8,398 bases of DNA from Glaciecola sp. UBA983. GTDB lineage: Bacteria > Pseudomonadota > Gammaproteobacteria > Enterobacterales > Alteromonadaceae. The DNA lies in contig DBBN01000085.1 in the NCBI GenBank assembly GCA_002292215.1, positions 1 through 8,398 of the forward strand, given 5' to 3'. The translations under genes and the position numbers were made by a program. Position 1 is the first letter of the stretch, and each line of letters opens with the position of its first letter. This document shows positions 7,208 through 8,398 of the stretch, one piece after another. The notes under the pieces are model-generated. The model saw only the letters and a list, made by a program, of their open reading frames with translations, ran no database searches and was not told the origin of the DNA.

Positions 7208-7972
7208 ATGGCGAAGACAGTTTTTATTACCGGTGGCGCAAGCGGTATTGGTTTTGGAATAGCAGAGTTTTTAGGTCAACAAGGACATCGAATTCTCATC
7301 GTAGATATTAATGAGCAAGCGGCTATTGACGCATGCGAGACATTATCGGCTCAAAACATTAGTTGTCGTCCTGTGGTACTCGATGTAACCGATACAGTGT
7401 CAATTGCAAAATTAACTACAACCTTGCACGATGAAACCATTGATATTTTAATCAACAATGCTGGGATTCAGCATGTCGCTAAAATCGAAGACTTCCCACC
7501 TGAAAAATGGCAACTACTGATCAACATTATGCTCGTTGCTCCAGCAATGCTAACCCAAGCGTTCTTACCAGGGATGCGGGAGCGAAATTTTGGCCGTATT
7601 ATTAACGTCGGGTCGATTCACTCGGTGGTTGCATCGCCTTATAAATCTGCCTATGTCGCTGCTAAACATGGCTTGTTAGGGTTTGCCAAAACGATTGCAT
7701 TAGAAACGGGTGAGCATGACATCACCATCAATACGCTGTGCCCAGCCTATGTTAAAACCCCACTAGTCGAAGCTCAAATAGCCAAACAAGCAATTGAAAA
7801 CGGGATCTCTGAAGAAGACGTCGTCAACAAAATCATGCTCGAACCCATGCCGAAAAAAGCGTTTATTGAAATCAGTGAACTGGCACAAACTGCGAATTTT
7901 TTGATTTCTTCTGGAGCTAAAAATATTACCGGTCAAACTCTCATTTTAGATGGCGGTTGGACTGCACGATAA
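7208..7972 (+). CDS. bdhA: D-3-hydroxybutyrate dehydrogenase (short-chain dehydrogenase)
   Basis: A 254-residue cytosolic short-chain dehydrogenase that would oxidise 3-hydroxybutyrate to acetoacetate with NAD+. The nucleotide-binding TGGASGIG (8-15) is followed by D33 near the end of the second strand, which favours NAD over NADP. NNAG is at 83-86 and the catalytic set is N106, S136, Y149 and K153. Substrate-site residues known from the Pseudomonas fragi enzyme (from memory: Gln94, His144, Lys152, Gln196) align at constant offset to Q88, H138, K146 and Q190, which separates it from generic dehydrogenases. The aromatic Trp187 of that enzyme is Y181 here. Length fits the family (about 255-260). 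The ATG has AAGGAA with 7-base spacing (7195-7200). It is 18 bases after yaiI and is the metabolic endpoint of the PHB gene set. Confidence 0.93.
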   Translation: MAKTVFITGGASGIGFGIAEFLGQQGHRILIVDINEQAAIDACETLSAQNISCRPVVLDVTDTVSIAKLTTTLHDETIDILINNAGIQHVAKIEDFPPEKWQLLINIMLVAPAMLTQAFLPGMRERNFGRIINVGSIHSVVASPYKSAYVAAKHGLLGFAKTIALETGEHDITINTLCPAYVKTPLVEAQIAKQAIENGISEEDVVNKIMLEPMPKKAFIEISELAQTANFLISSGAKNITGQTLILDGGWTAR

Positions 7973-7976
7973 ACCC

Positions 7977-7998
7977 GCTAACTAATTGGTTAGTTGGC
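7977..7998 (+). terminator. Stem-loop after the dehydrogenase gene (weak terminator candidate)
   Basis: A 9-base-pair stem with one T-G wobble (7977-7985 with 7990-7998) closes a TTGG loop, starting 4 bases after the stop codon. It is followed on the plus strand by A residues rather than T residues, so it lacks the U tract of an intrinsic terminator. It may instead protect the 3' end of the operon message or bind a regulator of nadK. Confidence 0.3.
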
Positions 7999-8022
7999 AA
8001 AAAATGCGGTTAATGTTACATT
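7994..8022 (+). promoter_or_regulatory. Promoter candidate for nadK
   Basis: TTGGCA (7994-7999, 5 of 6 to consensus) and TACATT (8017-8022, 4 of 6) are 17 bases apart. Initiation would fall near 8028, about 25 bases before the nadK ATG. The -35 overlaps the right arm of the stem-loop after the dehydrogenase gene. This would let nadK be expressed independently of the catabolic operon. Confidence 0.4.
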
Positions 8023-8052
8023 TCACTGCATACTGCTCAAAGGAAGTAACAG

Positions 8053-8398
8053 ATGAAATACGCCACCGTTGGATTAATTGGAAAGCCGCAAGATGAAGGC
8101 ACGCATGTTAGTTTGACGGCACTCACTCATTATTTGCACGAAAAAGGCTGCAAGGTACTGATTGAATCGCGCTTACATGCAGAAATGGATGACGAGCGAC
8201 TGACTAGCGCTGAGCTTGTCACCATCGGGCAAGAAGCCGATCTAGCAATCGTGGTCGGTGGTGATGGCAACATGTTAGGTGCAGCCCGTGTATTAGCTCG
8301 CTTTCCAATCCATGTTGTTGGCGTTAACCGCGGTAATTTAGGTTTTTTGACCGATATTGATCCTGAAACAATTACCGAAGATCTTGACGCTATATTCG
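8053..8398 (+). CDS. nadK: NAD kinase (partial, cut by right edge)
   Basis: The first 115 residues of a cytosolic ATP-NAD kinase, which phosphorylates NAD+ to NADP+; the remainder lies past the right edge. The start VGLIGKP is typical of gammaproteobacterial NadK, and the diagnostic GGDGN (69-73) and RGNLGFLTD (93-101) motifs are intact. A typical NadK has about 290-300 residues, so roughly the first 40 percent is present. The ATG at 8053 has an AAGGAAG ribosome site. It follows the dehydrogenase by 80 bases and has its own promoter candidate. It is probably a housekeeping neighbour rather than part of the PHB gene set. Confidence 0.95.
   Translation, partial: MKYATVGLIGKPQDEGTHVSLTALTHYLHEKGCKVLIESRLHAEMDDERLTSAELVTIGQEADLAIVVGGDGNMLGAARVLARFPIHVVGVNRGNLGFLTDIDPETITEDLDAIF

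Noticed and set aside
1..8398. CRISPR arrays, tRNA or rRNA genes, insertion sequences
   Set aside because: No regularly spaced repeats, no structural RNA signatures and no transposase or terminal repeats were seen on reading the window.

Overview
The window looks like chromosomal DNA of a Gram-negative, probably marine gammaproteobacterium such as an Alteromonadales relative. The reasons are an outer-membrane TonB-dependent receptor, several Sec-type signal peptides, an AT-leaning composition (judged by eye, not computed), and a gammaproteobacterial-type NAD kinase and YaiI protein. The exact genus cannot be fixed from this sequence.

Layout. The left part is on the minus strand. It holds the N-terminal receiver domain of a NarL/LuxR-type response regulator, cut by the left edge (1-340), and upstream of it a 779-residue TonB-dependent receptor (414-2753). 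A strong hairpin lies between the two genes. A 268-base divergent region (2754-3021) carries a promoter candidate in each direction and a 16-base inverted repeat inside the receptor promoter. From 3022 onward everything is on the plus strand: a GntP-type permease (3022-4317), an exported alpha/beta-hydrolase resembling homoserine O-acetyltransferase (4338-5645), an exported single-domain polyhydroxybutyrate (PHB) depolymerase (5656-6675), a YaiI/UPF0178 protein (6740-7189), a 3-hydroxybutyrate dehydrogenase (7208-7972), and the start of nadK (8053 to the right edge). The first three plus-strand genes are 20 and 10 bases apart and form a convincing operon. yaiI and the dehydrogenase are 18 bases apart and probably continue it.

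How the genes may work together. The depolymerase and the dehydrogenase are recognised with good confidence from catalytic residues and their spacing. They bracket a pathway: PHB or its oligomers are cut outside the cytoplasm, 3-hydroxybutyrate enters through the GntP-type permease, and the dehydrogenase oxidises it to acetoacetate. The divergent TonB-dependent receptor could import oligomers across the outer membrane, and the exported MetX-like hydrolase could finish oligomer cleavage in the periplasm. Together this would be a PHB analogue of a polysaccharide utilisation locus. The roles of the receptor, the MetX-like hydrolase and the response regulator are inferred from position only. nadK is a housekeeping neighbour, and yaiI has no evident link to the pathway.
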